From positions 164,236,333 through 164,300,332 of the forward strand of contig CM060681.1 in the NCBI GenBank assembly GCA_030686995.1: a DNA stretch of 64,000 nucleotides, written 5' to 3'. The stretch is from Artemisia argyi. Its lineage: Eukaryota > Streptophyta > Magnoliopsida > Asterales > Asteraceae. Below are positions 48,992-61,012 of the stretch, in pieces. Below the pieces are notes generated by a model. The model searched no databases and was not told the DNA's origin. It saw only the letters and a program-made list of their open reading frames with translations. The translations under genes and the position numbers were made by a program. Position 1 is the first letter of the stretch; every line of letters starts with the position of its first letter.

Positions 48992-51900
48992 CCCAGTTTA
49001 CTGTTTGTGCAGAAACACATCAAGGATCCTACTTGGCATCTAGACAATGGATGCTCCAGAAGTATGACTGGTGTGAAAAGTTTTCTGCACAAATATGTGG
49101 AAGAACCAGGACCCAAAGTGGTATTTGGTGATAACTCATCAACTCCCACTGAAAGTTATGGCTCAGTAAACTGCAATGGTATAGTTTTTACAAGAATAGC
49201 TTATGTTAATGGTCTGAAGTACAACCTGATAAGTGTTTCCCAACTATGTGATGCCAAATACATAGTTCAGTTTGATGACAAGAGAGGGACCATCTTTAAT
49301 GCCAATAAGGAAGTTGTGTTGATTGCCCCTAGAAGGGATGATGTATATGTCCTTGACATGTCATCCCTGACTCAAAATGAGACTTGTCTATTCTCTAAGG
49401 CAAGTGAGACAATCAACTGGCTATGGCATAGGAGACTCTCTCACCTAACTTCAAAAACATCAACAACCTGGCCAAACAGAACAAAGTTCTGGGCCTTCCA
49501 TCCCTGGTGTATACCAAAGACAAGCCTTGTTCTGCTTGTGAAAAAGGAAAACACCACAGGGCATCATTCAAAACCAAACAAACCTTTTCCATCAAAAGCT
49601 GCCTACATCTTCTTCATATGGACCTTTTTGGACATGTCAGTCCAATGTCCATTCACCATGAGAAGTATACTCTGGTCATAGTGGATGAATACTCAAGATA
49701 TACTTGGGTTTACTTCCTGACCAAAAAGAGTCAGGCAGTTGAAACCATCATGTCATTTGTCAGAAACATTGAAAATCAAAATGATGTCAAAGTTAAACAG
49801 ACCAGGACTGACAATGGCACTGAATTCAAAAACCAAGACCTTGAGTGTTTTTGTGATGAGAAAGGAATTTCTCAAAATTTCACTTCTCCCTATACTCCTG
49901 AACAAAATGGAGTAGCTGAAAGGAGAAATAGAACACTCATTGAGGCAGCAAGAACAATGTTAAATGGCTCAGTCCTCTCTAAACACTTTTGGACTGAGGC
50001 AGTTAAAACAGCCTGCTACACTCAGAATAGGTCAATCATTGTAAAAAGGCATAACAAGACACCTTATGAGATATTCAAAGGAAGGATTCCTGACATCAGC
50101 TACTTTCATGTATTTGGGTGTCCTGTGTTTATACATAACCACAAGGATCACTTAAGTAAATTTGATGCAAAAGCTGATGATGGATACTTCCTGGGATAAT
50201 CCCTGGTTTCTAAAGCCTTCAGGGTGTTCAACACAAGGAGACAACAAACTGAGGAAACTTATCACATTACTGTTGATGAGAGCACTGAATCCATCAGGTT
50301 CTCAAATTCCTCAGCAGAAGAAATTGGTATTAATGACTCATCAAGATATCCTCCTGATGAGTATCATCCTGAGAACAATCCCTCAACCCAATACCAAGCT
50401 GATGCTGATGTCTCCTATTACATCATCTCTCACAACCTACCCCAACCACCTATCAGTGAGTTCATAGAAACCCAGCCTGTCTCAAATGAGACTGACACCA
50501 CTGAACAAAATGTTCAGGAACCCTCAGAACAAATTGTTCCTACAGTAGTCACTGAAGCACATATTGATGAGTTACCTCATGTTCCTGAGTCTGAACCTAA
50601 TCAGGCTCCTTCAAGCTCAAATCCTTATCCCAAACCTCAGGATAGCTGGACTAGATCCAAAATCATTGAGCTTGTGAACATCATTGGTGAACCCACTGAA
50701 GGCATGCTCACAAGAAGCAAGGCTGCTAAACTAAAGGCTGCCACTGCCAATATATGTCTTTATGCTGACTATCTCTCAGAGATTGAGCCTAAAAATGTTA
50801 AAGAAGCCCTTACTTATGAAAGCTGGGTTCAGGCCATGAGAGATGAATTGGAACAATTTGACAGAAATGATGTCACGACCCTTGTTGAATGCCCCCAGGG
50901 TGTTTTAATCATTGGTATGAAATGGGTCTTTAAGAACAAGACTGATGAGAATGGCACAATCATCAAAAACAAAGCAAGACTGGTTGCCAAAGGATATAAT
51001 CAACAGGAAGGTATAGACTATGAGGAAACCTTTGCACCTGTTGCTAGAATGGAAGCCATCAGGATCTTCCTTGCCTATGCAACTTACATGAACTTTAAAG
51101 TTTACCAAATGGATGTTAAAAGTGCATTCCTGAATGGTAACATCAAAGAAGATGTTTATGTGCAACAGCCTCCTGGTTTCGAAAGTAGTGAATACCCTAA
51201 CCATGTCTACAAGCTTAACAAAGCCCTCTATGGACTGAAACAAGCACCCAGGGCATGGTATGAAACTCTTTCAGCCTTCCTGATCCAAAACAAGTTTGTC
51301 AGAGGAAGAATTGACAACACACTGTTCATCTACAGAACAAAGGATGATGTCATTCTTGTCCAAGTATATGTTGATGACATCATCTTTAGCTCAACAAGTT
51401 ACAAACTTTGCAAACAATTTGAAAAACTTATGACCACAAAGTTTGAAATGAGCATGATGGGTGAACTCACATACTTTCTTGGACTACAAATTAAACAAAC
51501 TGAAAAAGGAATATCCATTTGCCAAGAGAAATACCTCAGGAACCTACTGAAGAAGTATGAGCTCACTGACTGCTCTTCAGTAAAAACTCCTATGGTTCCT
51601 CCAAACAACCTTGGTCCTGATCTCACTGGGAAGTCAGTGAATTAAACCCAATACAGAGGAATGATTGGCTCCCTGATGTACTTACTTGCGTCAAGGCCTG
51701 ATATCCAATTCTCAGTCTGCCTGTGTGCAAGATACCACGCTGACCCTAAAGAATCACATCTCACTGCTGTCAAGAGAATCATCAGGTACCTGAAGGGTAC
51801 TCCAAACCTTGGTTTGTATTACCCAAAATGTTCAGGATTTGATCTCAAAGGGTACACTGACTCTGACTATGCAGGATGTAACATGGATAGGAAAAGTACT

Positions 51901-52318
51901 TCAGGATCCTGCCAATTTCTTGGTGGTAAACTTGTGTGTTGGAGTACAAAGAAACAACAGTCAGTGGCCATGTCCTCAGCTGAAGCTGAATATATGGCTG
52001 CTGCAGGATGTTGTGCAAATGTACTATGGATGAAAAGCCAACTGAGTGACTATGGCATTCAGTATAAGATGGTACCTATCTTTTGTGATAATACAAGTGC
52101 CATAGCCATCTCAAACAATCCAGTACTTCATCAAAACCAAACACATTGACATTAGATACCACTTCATCAGGGACCATATATCAAATGGAGAAATTGAACT
52201 ACATTTCATCCCCACTGAATATCAGCTAGCTGATATCTTCACAAAACCTTTGGATGAACCCACTTTCACAAGATTGAAAGCTGAATTGGGCATGTTGGAC
52301 ATAGAATCAGGAAACTGA
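48992..52318 (+). pseudogene. Sire-2 pol: protease, integrase, RT, RNase H
   Basis: The protease motif reads WHLDNGCSRSMTG (Asp codon 49043-49045), with Asn where the active site normally has Ser or Thr. GAG-pre-integrase (LWHRRLSHL) is broken by a one-base deletion near 49455. Integrase Asp (HMDLFGH), Asp (RTDNGTEFKN) and Glu (GVAERRNRT) are present. A TAA stop lies at 50197-50199. RT has [37 protein letters not shown] and YVDD near 51370. A TAA stop lies at 51643-51645. RNase H has DRKSTSGSCQFLGG and AMSSAEAEYMAA. The frame shifts again near 52125-52135, and the end (QLADIFTKPLDE) reads to TGA 52316-52318. The reading order is intact, so it is one decayed pol gene. Confidence 0.93.
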
Positions 52319-52945
52319 TCAAAAGTGTTCCAACCTGATGTAAATTCTCTAGGTCCCTGATCACACCCTTCCTGATTTTTTTTTTTTTTTTTTTTGAATG
52401 ACAATCCATTCAGGGGGCTCAGAATGAAAAATGGCATTGAATACCCTAACTAAATGCTCTAAGTATTTAGTTAGTTAATGTCCCAGGTAGGTAACTGAAT
52501 CCTATTAAATATAGGAATATATGTCACTTACACAACTGACATCCACTCCTTGGGCCCCCACATCCCTCTTACCAAACACCACTGAGCATTAAATACTCCC
52601 TCACACACAAAAGTTGTGATAATTTCTCTCTGCAAAAGTGCATTATTTGCAGAGCCGCACAACTGTTCATCCACGATGTGAGAGAAAATAGGGTAATGGG
52701 AATCGTGATATTTAATGCGGATATCAAACCAAAATTATTATGCCGTTTCGGTTAAATAAATTAAACTTTTGGTATCCGCAACATCACCACCCTAATTCTC
52801 ACCCTATAAATACCCCCACAAAAGGGAAACACACACACGCTTTTAAAATCTTAACAAAACTCTTGCAAATTATTTTCAAAACTGCGTGTGTTTCCCTCAC
52901 TCATACCCATTTTCAAACAAAAACCAGGCTTTTTATCTATACCAA
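52319..52945 (+). promoter_or_regulatory. Sire-2 spacer with a possible internal promoter for ORF3
   Basis: 627 bases without a gene. A T19 run lies near 52378-52396. A clean TATA box, CCTATAAATACC, lies at 52803-52814 (TATAAATA 52805-52812), about 134 bases before the ORF3 start. The stretch after it is C/A-rich (ACACACACACGC), like a plant 5' untranslated leader. Promoter activity is inferred. Confidence 0.55.
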
Positions 52946-55900
52946 ATGGCTTCTTCTAAGGTCATAAAATACGCACCTAATGTGGATTTCCAAATAGAAA
53001 GCGTAGACCTTACCAAGAAGAATATGGTGGGGAACTTTGCCTACCCTGCTGGATACCCTGAAGACAGGGATGTGGTGAAGTTCCTTCAGAACTGCTTCCT
53101 GACCACCTCATTCACAAACACCCCCTCAGTCATCTATCATGACTATTTGAGGGAATTTTGGTGCACAGCGGTGGTTGAAAACCCTGATGCGCCAAAAGAG
53201 GCCAAAATAAAGTTTACAGTCAAGAATGGAACCAAGTCCCTAACTCTTGACTATAAAACTTTTTTCAAAGCCACTGGCCTTGACTACACCACGACCTTCA
53301 CTGCCCAACCCTCTGAGAAAGAGGTAAAGGAGGTCTTACTGGAATTGGGACCCTATGACAAAAATCACCCTGAGGTGACACCAGGGTCCCTATTATCCAA
53401 AGCCCCAATAATTAAGACCTGGTTCCCAGCTCCCTGGAGGATTCTAATGACTTTTGTCATTCAGGTTCTCTGGGGAAATAAATCCTCTACTGAGCAATTG
53501 AACACTACTCAGGCAATGATAGTGTTCTGTCTCATTGAGGGTAAAATGATAGAACTTGGAGAAATCATCTTCAGGGACCTCATAGCAAAGTTAGGGGGGA
53601 AGTCTAGGCAAAAACACATGTCATATCCTAGATTTGTTTCTTGTGCCCCGCAAGACTTGCTTGGGTCTGAGTATGATAAGCCTGACACAACAGGTTTTGA
53701 GCCTGATGTCCTACACAAGGCAAATTACTCACGTGACCCTTTTGAGGTTACACCTGTCACCCTGACATTATACATGCGTACTGCTATCCAGGGTGACAAT
53801 AAAGTTTCACCAGTTCCCTCTCCTACCAAAAAGGTGAAGAGGAAGAAGGGACAGGGGTCCAGGAAGGTGGCTCAACCCAAGTCACTCGACACTGAGACCT
53901 CTGATCCCAAGCCTGCAATGAGGCAACCACAACAGCCCTTGACTGCTGACACCATGAGAATAATAACCCAGTCACTAAGCCTGCAACAAAAGCCAACGGA
54001 GGGCACTGAGACATCACACTCAGTGTCCTCGGGAATACCCGTTCCCAAAGATTCTACTGTCACATACAAGACAGTGGAGCCGGAACAAACCAAACCTTCA
54101 CATCCTGCTAAAGGCTATGGCAAATCACAACCAGAGTCTCAGGGAGTAAGGGATCCTAAATCCTCGGTGGGGCAACACTACTCCACTGAGAAGGGGGTCC
54201 ATAAACAATCACATCCTGCTAAAGGCTCGGGTAAATCAAAACCCAAGCATCTGGGAGTTCAAGTTCCTAAATCTTCGACAGGCCAGAACAAGCCTGTTGG
54301 AAAGGGGGACTCAACCACTCAACTGCCTGATGAGGACATTCGCCAATCAAAGCTTTTGTCTGAGGGCACAACTACTCATCCCAAAGACTCAGAGGGAAAT
54401 ATACAACCCGCTGATAGGGACACAACAATCACGGCTCCTAGTGATGGTACTGAGAAACACCCATCAGTGTCTGAAGGGGTCACGGGGGACAAAGATTCAG
54501 AGGGATATACACCACCCGCTGATATGGAACCCATAACCACTCCCGGAGGTGCGCATTACTTGGGAACTGGCCTTAAAGACCAGGTAGGTAAAACCCAACC
54601 TACCGGATTTGAGGGGTCAGGACCTGGCCAAAACAAAGGCAAATCTTCTTATGAAGAGGAGCCGGATAACCTCCACATGTTGCAGATTACCTCCCTGGCA
54701 GAAGCTCAGGCTCTCTTATTTTCTGATGATGAATTTAACAGTGATGAGGAAGTCTTCACAGCCGGAGATGATATAGAGGTTGAGGAGACTGTCCCTGAAC
54801 CTGTGACTCAGTCTCCTCAAACCTCCAACCATGCTGAAGAAGAAACACATTCCGAGCCGGAAACCTCAGAAGACGCTCAAACTCCTCTCACTGAAAGAGC
54901 CTTCAAAAGATTCATCAAGAAAATGACCAATATTTTGTACAGGGGGGGTCACTGAAGAGGTGTTTGACATGCATGCTGAGCAAGCAGTTCACTATCACCT
55001 CCTCAAAGATGCAGTTGAAGACTACAATGATGATGTCAGGGAGCAAAATTCCACTGTCTCTCACTCCCTGACACAAATGGCTTCTCACATCAATCAATTT
55101 TTGGAATCCCTCAAAGAGCTGGCTACAGGGGTTAAGTCGGTTCAAGAATCAGTCAAGGATGATCCTGAGCTCAACAAGAAAACTCTTCAGGCATCTGAGA
55201 CGTACCAGGTAAACTCGGCGGCTCTTACTGAGTTACTTGGTTTGATAAGGGATTCAAATGTTCAGAATCTCAGCTCCACAGTGGAGGCTCTCAAGTCCTC
55301 CTTCACTCAGTTGGAAGCATCAGTGACAGCTCAATCCTTGAAGTCCACTTCTCTGGCATGGACAATGGGATCCAGAATGACTGCCCTTGAAAACTCTCAG
55401 GCTGCACTTGACTCCAAGGAATCTATCATCCATCAGGATACTACGGAGATTAAGTCAATGGTGACGAAAATGTTTCAAGTCTTCAAGGGTAACTCTACTT
55501 CGTCTTCAGTAACTCCAACACTTGCCATCACTGCAGCTCCGACAATTGTTGAGGGGGAGAATGTTCCTGAAACCCCTATTACTGATGAACAAGAAGATGC
55601 TGGACAACCCTCTCACACTGAGGGGGAGTATGTCACTGAAGCCACACCAATCACCGAAGTTCCACCTCAAGAGGAACCAGTCTCCTCCACTCTCATTCAG
55701 GACAGAGGAAAAAGTATTGCCACCACCTCTGAACCTACAACTGTGCTCCAGCCTGCCTCCACAATGATCAGAGTTGATCCTGATGAACCAATCAGGGTCC
55801 CATATGAAATCAATGGAAAAATCTATCAACTCACCCATGACCAAATACAAGACTATATTGAAAGAGTTGAGAAAGTGGCAAAGGCAGCTGAAGAAGAGAG

Positions 55901-56786
55901 ATTGAGCAAGCCTGAACTGATACAGGTTGTTCATGAGGAGGCTGAAAAGATTGGTCTGGATACTGAGGCACTAGCTACTGAGCAAGCTGGTGCAGCTTTA
56001 AAAAGGCTCAGGAAGAAGAGATGAATGCTCTTAAAAAGGGAAAGGGAAGCAAAGCTGAAAAGGGATGCTCAAATCAGGAAGACCAGGGTTGAAAGATATC
56101 ATTGGGTGATGAAGGAAAGGTTGAAGCCTGAAACCATCACTGACGTTAAAATTCACAGGAACACCAAACCCGCAATGGTCACTGTCTTCAGGGGGGCTGA
56201 TAAAAGAGTCATTGACACTCATAACCCATTCAGATTTGCTGACTTTGGGATTACTGAACTTGATGAACTCCGTCCTATCATTGCCAAGAAAAACAATGTT
56301 GTTGTACCCGACCTTCTCAAGTCACTGAATGAAAGGTATAACAAACTGGGAGCAATGCCTGAAGCCCTCAACATTCCCTCCCTTCTTCCTGCTCCAACAA
56401 CAGGAACTGCTTCATCAACAGCCACCAGGAGAAAGAGGAAGCACATTGAATCCGAGCCTGAGATCAAGGTCCCAGGATTGGATTGTGATAGGTCCGTTCC
56501 TGAAGGAATTACCTTCGTGAACAACGCTATGCTTGAACACCCTGAAAGAGGTCTATGCTTTACGGATGAATATGGAGACCTTGCTTTCCAAAGATGGTCT
56601 GATATAGACAGGGCAGGGGTCAAGGCAATGTTAACGTACCTAATGTTAGTTTCTCCTGTATTAAGTGGTGAAAACCAAAGGTTCTGTAAGGACCTTAGGG
56701 CAAAGATTGAGAAGCATCCTGAGAAACACCTGCTGAGATCAAAGAAAGCTAAGATTGAGGGACTTGGCTATCATCTGAACATCTGA
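52946..56786 (+). pseudogene. Sire-2 ORF3, about 1280 codons in three pieces
   Basis: Start MASSKVIKYAPNVDFQ at 52946. N-terminal domain of about 300 residues, folded in appearance, with PSVIYHDYLREFWCTAVV and QAMIVFCLIEGKMIELGE; such domains follow pol in related plant elements, and I know no biochemical function. Next comes a Ser/Pro/Thr/Lys-rich region with repeats of SHPAKGxGKS and P(A)DxxxT/PKDSEG types (about 54080-54560). A long helical, Gln/Glu-rich segment follows (54960-55480), then another Pro/Thr-rich linker. The C-terminus is basic and coiled, with a conserved-looking block (FRGADKRVIDTHNPFRFADF). A G-run change at about 54940 shifts the frame, and two opposite one-base changes in A-runs near 56000 and 56035 bracket an apparent stop at 56022-56024. 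I see no membrane segment, so env-like is a name by position only. Confidence 0.75.
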
Positions 56787-56980
56787 TCTGCAACAACTAT
56801 CTTTATTTTGCTTGTAATTTGTAGGAAAATGTAATAGCTATGAATAAACTGATGTTTTTGTTTAAATGCTATGTCCTACTTACAATTACAACAAACATTC
56901 AGAAAGAGAAGAAATACCCTGACAACTCATGCTGAGTCAACAAACACTTAGGCTATTTGTATGTTCAAATAGGGGGAGAT
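56787..56980 (+). other. Sire-2 3' untranslated region and polypurine tract
   Basis: Short A/T-rich stretch ending in AAATAGGGGGAGAT (56967-56980) at the LTR edge. Confidence 0.88.
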
Positions 56981-57868
56981 TGTTGGGTCACTGAATTCCC
57001 CAATCCTCTTCTTACAAGGATCTGAACGTAAAATAACATAAGTATAAACAAGTCATTGAGTGAACAGTAACTCAGTGAGTCACCTTCAGGATACTAAGAC
57101 CGAACCTAAGAAGAAAGGTTCTCCATTCAGTGAGGCGGAACTCAGTGAAGTGTGATCTAAGCCAAGAAGAAGGTGATGGGTTCAGTGAGGATGACAATAA
57201 CTCACTGAACCCCATGACTCCTCAACAACTTTATAGTACTGAAGACTGATGACAAGAAGACTGAAGTTTTGGCGGGACTGGGCGGGAAAGTTTGAGCTGC
57301 ATTATTAAAGTGCTTTATCACTTTAATGTCAAACTTTCCCAAAATGGTTAAAACCAGTCTGTCATCAGAAAGTGCCTTTTGGACTTAACTCAATGAAGGT
57401 TCCTTGCCAGAAGAATAATATCTTTTGAGATATTGTTAGGGAAGCTTTATGTCCAATGTATAACTAGTTGTTCTATACTTATGTATAAATAAGAAGCATA
57501 TGTGAGGAGTAAAAGTTGACAAGTTTGTGCAATTAATGCAAAGCATTCACAAACCACTTTACTCCTCCAAAGAACAACACAAGCCCCTGAGATAGCTCAG
57601 TGGGTAATTTAAGTTGTCACTCAACATAGATTGAGTTTAGTGAGGAGTCCATACAATACTTGTCGTTTTCAATCCCAAGTGTTATTCCGCAAACACTTGG
57701 GTACGATTCTTTGTGATTAACTTCTAATAAAGAATTAAACGTTGGAAAATATTGTCTCTTATTTTACGTTACTTTATTGTTAATCATTTTCATACATCTG
57801 TGTTCAAGTCATATAACTTGGTTACTTTAGCTTTTTAGTTACTGATAACCAAGTAAAAGGGACCAACA
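56981..57868 (+). repeat. Sire-2 3' LTR
   Basis: 888 bp. It aligns to 45242-46136 with about nine substitutions and lacks one 7-bp repeat unit. It ends GGGACCAACA, followed by AAATA. Confidence 0.94.
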
Positions 57869-57873
57869 AAATA

Positions 57874-58421
57874 TCAAATAATTGACAAGCTTCAATGCAT
57901 TTTACCTTCAAGGTGTGATACAAATAAATAAAAATCAGCAGTTTGCTTTTGGGTTGAAACTTTAGAGTTCCCATATTTGCTAGAGCGAACCAGGATTGCA
58001 TACATAGCCACCGCTGTCAGCTCGTGATCCTGTTGCTAACAACATTGAACCCTAAAACTACAAAGCTATATTTTTCCCTTTCTTTCCCTTCTTCTCACCT
58101 CCACAATTGATGGACCCACCATTTGAATTACTGCTACGTAGCTCAGGATCACGGGCCCCATCATGGACGCGGTTTGTGTCTCTGGAAAACTTGTGGTCAT
58201 CCTGGCTTTGGAAGACCATTTCAAGAACATCACAAGGCAAAAAAGAAACTTGTCAATGAAAGCGTGATCACGGTCATAAGAGCCGAAATTTCCTTCAGTA
58301 GCATCTCTGCTTCTTATCTAGACTGCTTTAAACAAAATTCCAAGAAACTAATATAAGACAAAGTGCTGCATAATAGAATGCTTGTAATGCCATATTTCCT
58401 GAGCAAGGAGTTGTCGAGAAG

Positions 58422-58455
<34 letters not shown>

Positions 58456-58754
58456 AAAAAAACAGCTCAAAAGATTAGGTGTGTAATTACATGAAAAGTT
58501 GTAAGCACAATAAAGAGCAAAAAATGGCCATCACAAACGGATGCATCTATATTTGTTGTCACCAAATGAGAATCAAACAAACTTCTGTTTCTAATTGCAT
58601 ACAGTACCATAAAGGGGGTACTGTTATTGTTCATTAAAAAGGAAAAAATTAAAGTGAAAACTTTAGTTACACATATGGATTTATAAGCAATAATTTTTTT
58701 GAAATATGACTAATGACAAAACAGGTAAACAGTGATTTGTTTTATACCTCAACT
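57874..58754. other. Host DNA left of the MITE cluster
   Basis: No certain gene. The minus strand is open at 58058-58240 with a plausible coding composition (VFQSQDDHKFSRDTNRV, then a Lys/Gly-rich end and a stop), possibly an exon of an unrecognised gene. A near-continuous A-run of about 40 lies at 58421-58460. Confidence 0.5.
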
Positions 58755-59293
58755 TAGGGGTGTTGATCGGTTCGGTTTTCGGTTATTCGGTTAATTCGGT
58801 TAAAAAAAATTTTAGGGTCAAACCGTGAACCAAACCAAACCGAATTCAAATTCGGTTTTTGGTTCGGTTTGGTTAAATTCTATTTCGGTTTGGTTCGGTT
58901 CAGTTTTCGGTTTAACCAAATTACACACTTTATTTAAAAAAAAAGAAAAATATACAAACATATTTTACCAAAAAAGTTATTTCAAACATAAAAAATATTT
59001 TTTAATATTAGGATAGAATCTTTTTGTTATTTATATATATATAAATATAAATATAAATATATATATAATGTTTTATTGATCTTTTTATATATATAAATAT
59101 ATAAATCTATATGAATTCAGTTTTCGGTTTTGATTACCAAAACCATATCCAAACCGAGAACCGAATTAAAAGTTCGGTTTGGTTCGGTTTTGGCAAATTC
59201 GGTTCGGTTATAAGTTCGATTCGGTTATTTTCGGTTCGATTCGGTTTTGGTTTTCGGTTTATTCGGATATTTCGGTTTTTCTGCTCACCCCTT
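58755..59293. mobile_element. CGGTT-rich hAT-like nonautonomous element
   Basis: Ends carry AGGGGTG at 58756 and its complement CACCCCT ending at 59292, a terminal motif common in plant hAT-type MITEs. Both flanking thirds are made of TTCGGTT/GGTTTGG repeats, and the centre is AT-rich. CTCAACT occurs just outside both ends (58749-58754 region and 59296-59302), a possible target duplication. It has no coding capacity; the ORFs read there are repeat translations. Confidence 0.5.
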
Positions 59294-59429
59294 GGCTCAA
59301 CTAGCTTCAAGGCCCGCTTAATAGGCGAGCTAGCTCCAAAAATTCTTTTAAGATAATAGATGGAGTAAAAAGCTTGATACAATAAACAAATAGAAATTAA
59401 CTGATATTTCTTAAAAACCGTAAGAAAAG

Positions 59430-59671
59430 TTGATTGTGGAAAGGAGAATAACAAATAAAAACAAACTTATAATCTATGAAAGACTTATTTATAAACAAAG
59501 TTGTTTGTGAAATTGTTATACTTGTCATCTTTGTCAGAAAGCGTAACAAGTTGATTGTGGAAAGGAGAATAACAAATAAAAACAAACTTATAATCTATGA
59601 AAGACTTATTTATAAACAAAGTTGTTTGTGAAATTGTTATACTTGTCATCTTTGTCAGAAAGCGTAACAAG
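59430..59671. repeat. Two-copy 121-bp tandem duplication
   Basis: 59430-59550 and 59551-59671 are, as far as I can see, identical (TTGATTGTGG...GCGTAACAAG). The unit boundary shares AAG, so it looks like a recent slippage or break-repair event. It is non-coding. Confidence 0.93.
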
Positions 59672-59805
59672 ACAACATAAGTTTATACTATATATATTTT
59701 ATAGAGTTATACATCATATTTAAGTTTATACATTCTGAATTAAGAGGTTTAAAAAAGTGTTTGGTCATAGAATCAATGTAATCATTGTTGGTTTTTATAA
59801 GTATT

Positions 59806-60146
59806 TAGGGTGTGTTTGGTTTGTAGGTGGGGTTGGAATTAGATTTGGATTTGAGAAATGTTTGAAAGAAAATGAGGTGAGAGAAAATTAATAATGATTT
59901 AAAATATGTATTGTTTATATATAAATGAAACTATTATAAATTAGTTTATAAACAAATATGTGGTTGAAATTTTTTTAAAAATTACTCGTACAAAATAAAA
60001 TTTAATTGGTGGGTTTCACCAAAAATCACAAGTGAGGGCAAGAATAAATCTATCATTGACAAAGGTGTATCATAGGAATTAAAAATAAACCAAACAACTA
60101 ATTTGATCATTCTTTCAATCCATACCCCTAAATCAAACAGGCCCTA
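59806..60146. mobile_element. MITE-like element with TAGGGxxTGTTTG ends
   Basis: The left end TAGGGTGTGTTTGGTTTG and the reverse complement of the right end, TAGGGCCTGTTTGATTTAG, form imperfect terminal inverted repeats 341 bp apart. It has no ORF. A clear target duplication is not visible. Confidence 0.5.
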
Positions 60147-60362
60147 ATTACTTTTTAATCCAACTTGAATCACACATGTTTATAATCTTGATTTATATTT
60201 GTAAAGTAAATATTTATGGTCTATAAATGACAAACAAACGTCTAAAAAACATGTATCCAAATTCCAAACAACCATTATAAACCGAGTGGTTCACACCAGT
60301 CCCCGTTCGAGTCAACCCAAAACCCAAGCAGTCCCCCAACCCAAAATTCGAAAACCTAACCA

Positions 60363-60370
60363 TATAAAAA
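60363..60370 (+). promoter_or_regulatory. RanBP1 TATA box
   Basis: TATAAAAA, 82 bases before the start codon at 60452, in a short C/A-rich promoter. The position fits a transcript start near 60395 and a 5' leader of about 55 bases. Confidence 0.6.
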
Positions 60371-60451
60371 CCCCAACACTCATATTATCACCCAAACACT
60401 CCAAATTCCACACAAAAAAGTAAAAACCACTCTCAATCGTCATCATCATCA

Positions 60452-60970
60452 ATGGCAAGCAACGATCCCTCACACGAACACACCGGCGAAGAAGAAACCA
60501 GCGCCGCCGCTGAAGAAGAAGACACCGGAGCACAAATCGCTCCGATCGTCAAACTCGTAGAAGTTGCCGTCGCTACTGGTGAAGAAAATGAAGATCCCAT
60601 CCTCGATCTGTAACTATTTTTTTTTTTTCTTTTTTTTAATCACTTTTATATTATTCATTCAACTATTCTATAACAGTTTTATAAAAGTATTGGTAAATCT
60701 AAACTACTTATACAGTAACATTTTTATAGTTTGTTTATAACACTATGTATACTTAACTATTTGATGATAGTTATATAAAAATTTCATAATAGTTATACTT
60801 AACAACCTGTTAGTAATTGCCTACACTATGTATACAATAATTTTGTAACAGTTTTATACAAAACGTTCCGCAATTTCGTATCGACATAGTTTAAGGTATG
60901 TTTGGCAAAACTAGCTGTAAGAACTGTAAGCTGTAAACTGCAAAGCTATTAACATGAGCTACAAGCAGTA

Positions 60971-61012
<42 letters not shown>

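Larger units (their letters stand above)
45242..57868 (+). mobile_element. Sire-2: Ty1/copia Sirevirus-type retrotransposon with a very long ORF3
   Basis: LTRs at 45242-46136 (895 bp) and 56981-57868 (888 bp), flanked by AAATA (45237-45241 and 57869-57873). Initiator-Met primer site at 46139-46150 and polypurine tract AAATAGGGGGAGAT at 56967-56980. Gene order gag, protease, integrase, RT, RNase H, then an ORF3 of about 3.8 kb. By eye the LTRs differ by about nine substitutions and one 7-bp indel, close to 1 percent. All three coding regions carry stops or frameshifts, so it is defective despite modest age. Confidence 0.95.

Noticed and set aside
54297..54536. 79-codon ORF in another frame of Sire-2 ORF3
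   Set aside because: It overlaps the repeat-rich linker of the real frame and has no independent support.
58755..59293. CGGTT-rich arrays as a possible CRISPR-like or satellite array
   Set aside because: No regular spacer-repeat pattern; the ends and context fit a MITE-type element in a plant genome.
59111..59454. ORFs of 80-106 codons rich in Phe/Gly/Arg/Asn near 59111-59454
   Set aside because: They translate the CGGTT repeats of the hAT-like element and change composition where the repeat ends.
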